From Spirochaetae bacterium HGW-Spirochaetae-7 (GTDB lineage Bacteria > Spirochaetota > Spirochaetia > Treponematales > UBA12059), in contig PGXR01000060.1 of the NCBI GenBank assembly GCA_002839245.1, positions 1-13,511 on the forward strand: a stretch of 13,511 nucleotides of DNA, given 5' to 3'. The stretch's first letter is position 1; every line of letters starts with the position of its first letter. Under the pieces are notes generated by a model, which saw nothing but the letters and a program-made list of their open reading frames with translations, searched no databases and was not told the DNA's origin. Positions 12,731-13,511 of the stretch are shown here, in pieces. Position numbers and translations under genes: made by a program.

Positions 12731-13511
12731 TGGACGAAGCGGTTCTCAGGGCGAGGATACGCCGGCTCGTTTTTGCCGCGCCCGCCCTGTCGGAAGCACT
12801 GGGCACGGGCAACTTCAGGTCAGCGTTCAAGGGCCGCGGCATGGACTTCGAGGCGTTGCGGGAATACGAGGCTACCGACGATGCGTTGCGGATAGACTGG
12901 AACGCCACGGCACGCTTCGGCAGGCCGTACGTCAAGACTTACCGTGACGATCGCGACCTGACGCTCTACCTCATCGTCGACGAATCGGCCTCGATGGATT
13001 TCGGCGCGGACAGGACGAAGCGCGAGACGTCGGCCCTGGCGGCGTCGCTCCTGGCTTACGCTTGCTCTCTCAACGGCGTGCGGGTAGGCGCGCTGTTCTT
13101 CGGCGGGGCCGCCCAGATGGACGGCAGGATGCCGGCGGCCGGGCAGCGGGCCGCGAGGGCCCTCATGGAGCGTCTCGCCGCAGGGCCGGCGAGCGCCGCC
13201 GGGCCGGCGAGCGCCTCGGGGCCGGCGAGCGCCGCAGGGCCGGAGAGAGGCCCGCACGGCTCCGACCTCGGTTCAGCACTGGACGCGGCCTCGTCGATCC
13301 TCAAACGCCGCAGCCTCGTCCTCATCGTCAGCGACTTCATGACGGCGGGCTGGGCGCTGCCCCTGGCCTTGCTGGCCCGCCGCAACGACGTGGCGGCCAT
13401 CAGGGTGCACGACAGCCTCGATGTGGCTCCACCGCGGCTCAAGTTCTCGCTTCGGGCTTCCGACGCCGAGAACGGGATGCCCAGGCTCGTTGTCCCGCGG
13501 TCGTCGGCCTG
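12730..13511 (+). CDS. DUF58 domain protein (VWA-like MoxR partner), 3' end cut by the window
   Basis: The first 260 residues of a DUF58 protein, normally the partner encoded directly after moxR. Visible text includes NFRSAFKGRGMDFEALREYE (28-47) and DDALRIDWNATARFGRPYVK (50-69), the family opening. A VWA-like metal-site motif follows, DESAS within YLIVDESASMDFG (Asp84, Ser86, Ser88), and then LVLIVSDF (196-203). No transmembrane segment is seen before the edge. Between the metal-site motif and the next strand lies a low-complexity insert, residues about 152-174, built from GPASAA-type units encoded by 18-bp tandem repeats. The start is fixed by the TGATG overlap with moxR. Frame and coding text are continuous to position 13509. 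Downstream VWA/Bat-type genes would be expected but are outside the window. Confidence 0.9.
   Translation, partial: MDEAVLRARIRRLVFAAPALSEALGTGNFRSAFKGRGMDFEALREYEATDDALRIDWNATARFGRPYVKTYRDDRDLTLYLIVDESASMDFGADRTKRETSALAASLLAYACSLNGVRVGALFFGGAAQMDGRMPAAGQRAARALMERLAAGPASAAGPASASGPASAAGPERGPHGSDLGSALDAASSILKRRSLVLIVSDFMTAGWALPLALLARRNDVAAIRVHDSLDVAPPRLKFSLRASDAENGMPRLVVPRSSA
13183..13236 (+). repeat. 18-bp tandem repeat, three units plus a partial, inside the DUF58 gene
   Basis: Units at 13183-13200, 13201-13218 and 13219-13236 all begin GGGCCGGCGAGCGCC and differ only in the last three bases. A fourth decayed copy starts at 13237. Each unit encodes six residues (GPASAA, GPASAS, GPASAA), so gain or loss of units keeps the frame. 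Confidence 0.85.

Overview
This is a GC-rich chromosomal stretch, most likely from a spirochaete (Spirochaetota). The strongest lineage marker is the elongation factor G gene at 4951-7041. It carries the IDSGKTT form of the G1 motif, typical of the spd/mitochondrial EFG1 lineage, where ordinary bacterial EF-G has IDAGKTT. The other genes (DUF4139 protein, small P-loop ATPase, MoxR/DUF58 pair) fit that group. The species cannot be fixed from this window, and I see no rRNA, tRNA, CRISPR array, phage or transposase gene.

Layout, left to right. (1) 1-1006, minus: the N-terminal 335 residues of a tryptophanase-type beta-eliminating lyase, running off the left edge, with a good sigma70-like promoter that has a 12-bp palindrome in its spacer. 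(2) 1235-3265, plus: an exported DUF4139 protein, divergent from tnaA. (3) 3297-4573, minus: a less GC-rich, decayed AbiE-type toxin-antitoxin/phage-defence pair. The abiEi gene lacks one base in an A5 tract. The abiEii gene has lost about 60 codons covering its nucleotidyltransferase core. The ATGA overlap between the two genes survives. (4) 4574-4950: no gene, but an inverted repeat, a promoter and a leader of about 200 nt before fusA. (5) 4951-7908, plus: EF-G, a terminator that runs into the next promoter, and a 234-residue P-loop ATPase of unknown role. (6) 7909-8103: a repeat-rich gap between convergent genes, with a 123-nt imperfect inverted repeat and three copies of a 21-bp direct repeat. 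(7) 8104-10180, minus: 6-phosphogluconolactonase, then a ZIP-like membrane protein with a cyclic-nucleotide-binding domain inserted between its two membrane halves. (8) 10324-11634, plus: a LarA-family nickel-dependent racemase/epimerase homologue, divergent from pgl with overlapping -35 boxes. (9) 11711-13511, plus: a MoxR AAA+ ATPase translationally coupled (TGATG) to a DUF58 protein that runs off the right edge.

The genes look like ordinary chromosomal housekeeping and metabolism (tryptophan breakdown, translation, pentose-phosphate pathway, hydroxy-acid stereochemistry, MoxR chaperone module) interrupted by one degraded acquired defence cassette. The least ordinary items are the ZIP/cNMP-binding fusion, the dead AbiE locus, the LarA homologue facing pgl, the repeat block at 7909-8103, and an in-frame 18-bp tandem repeat inside the DUF58 gene. 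The motif TATACT recurs at -10-like positions before five of the genes, which helped locate promoters. All promoter calls are by eye.
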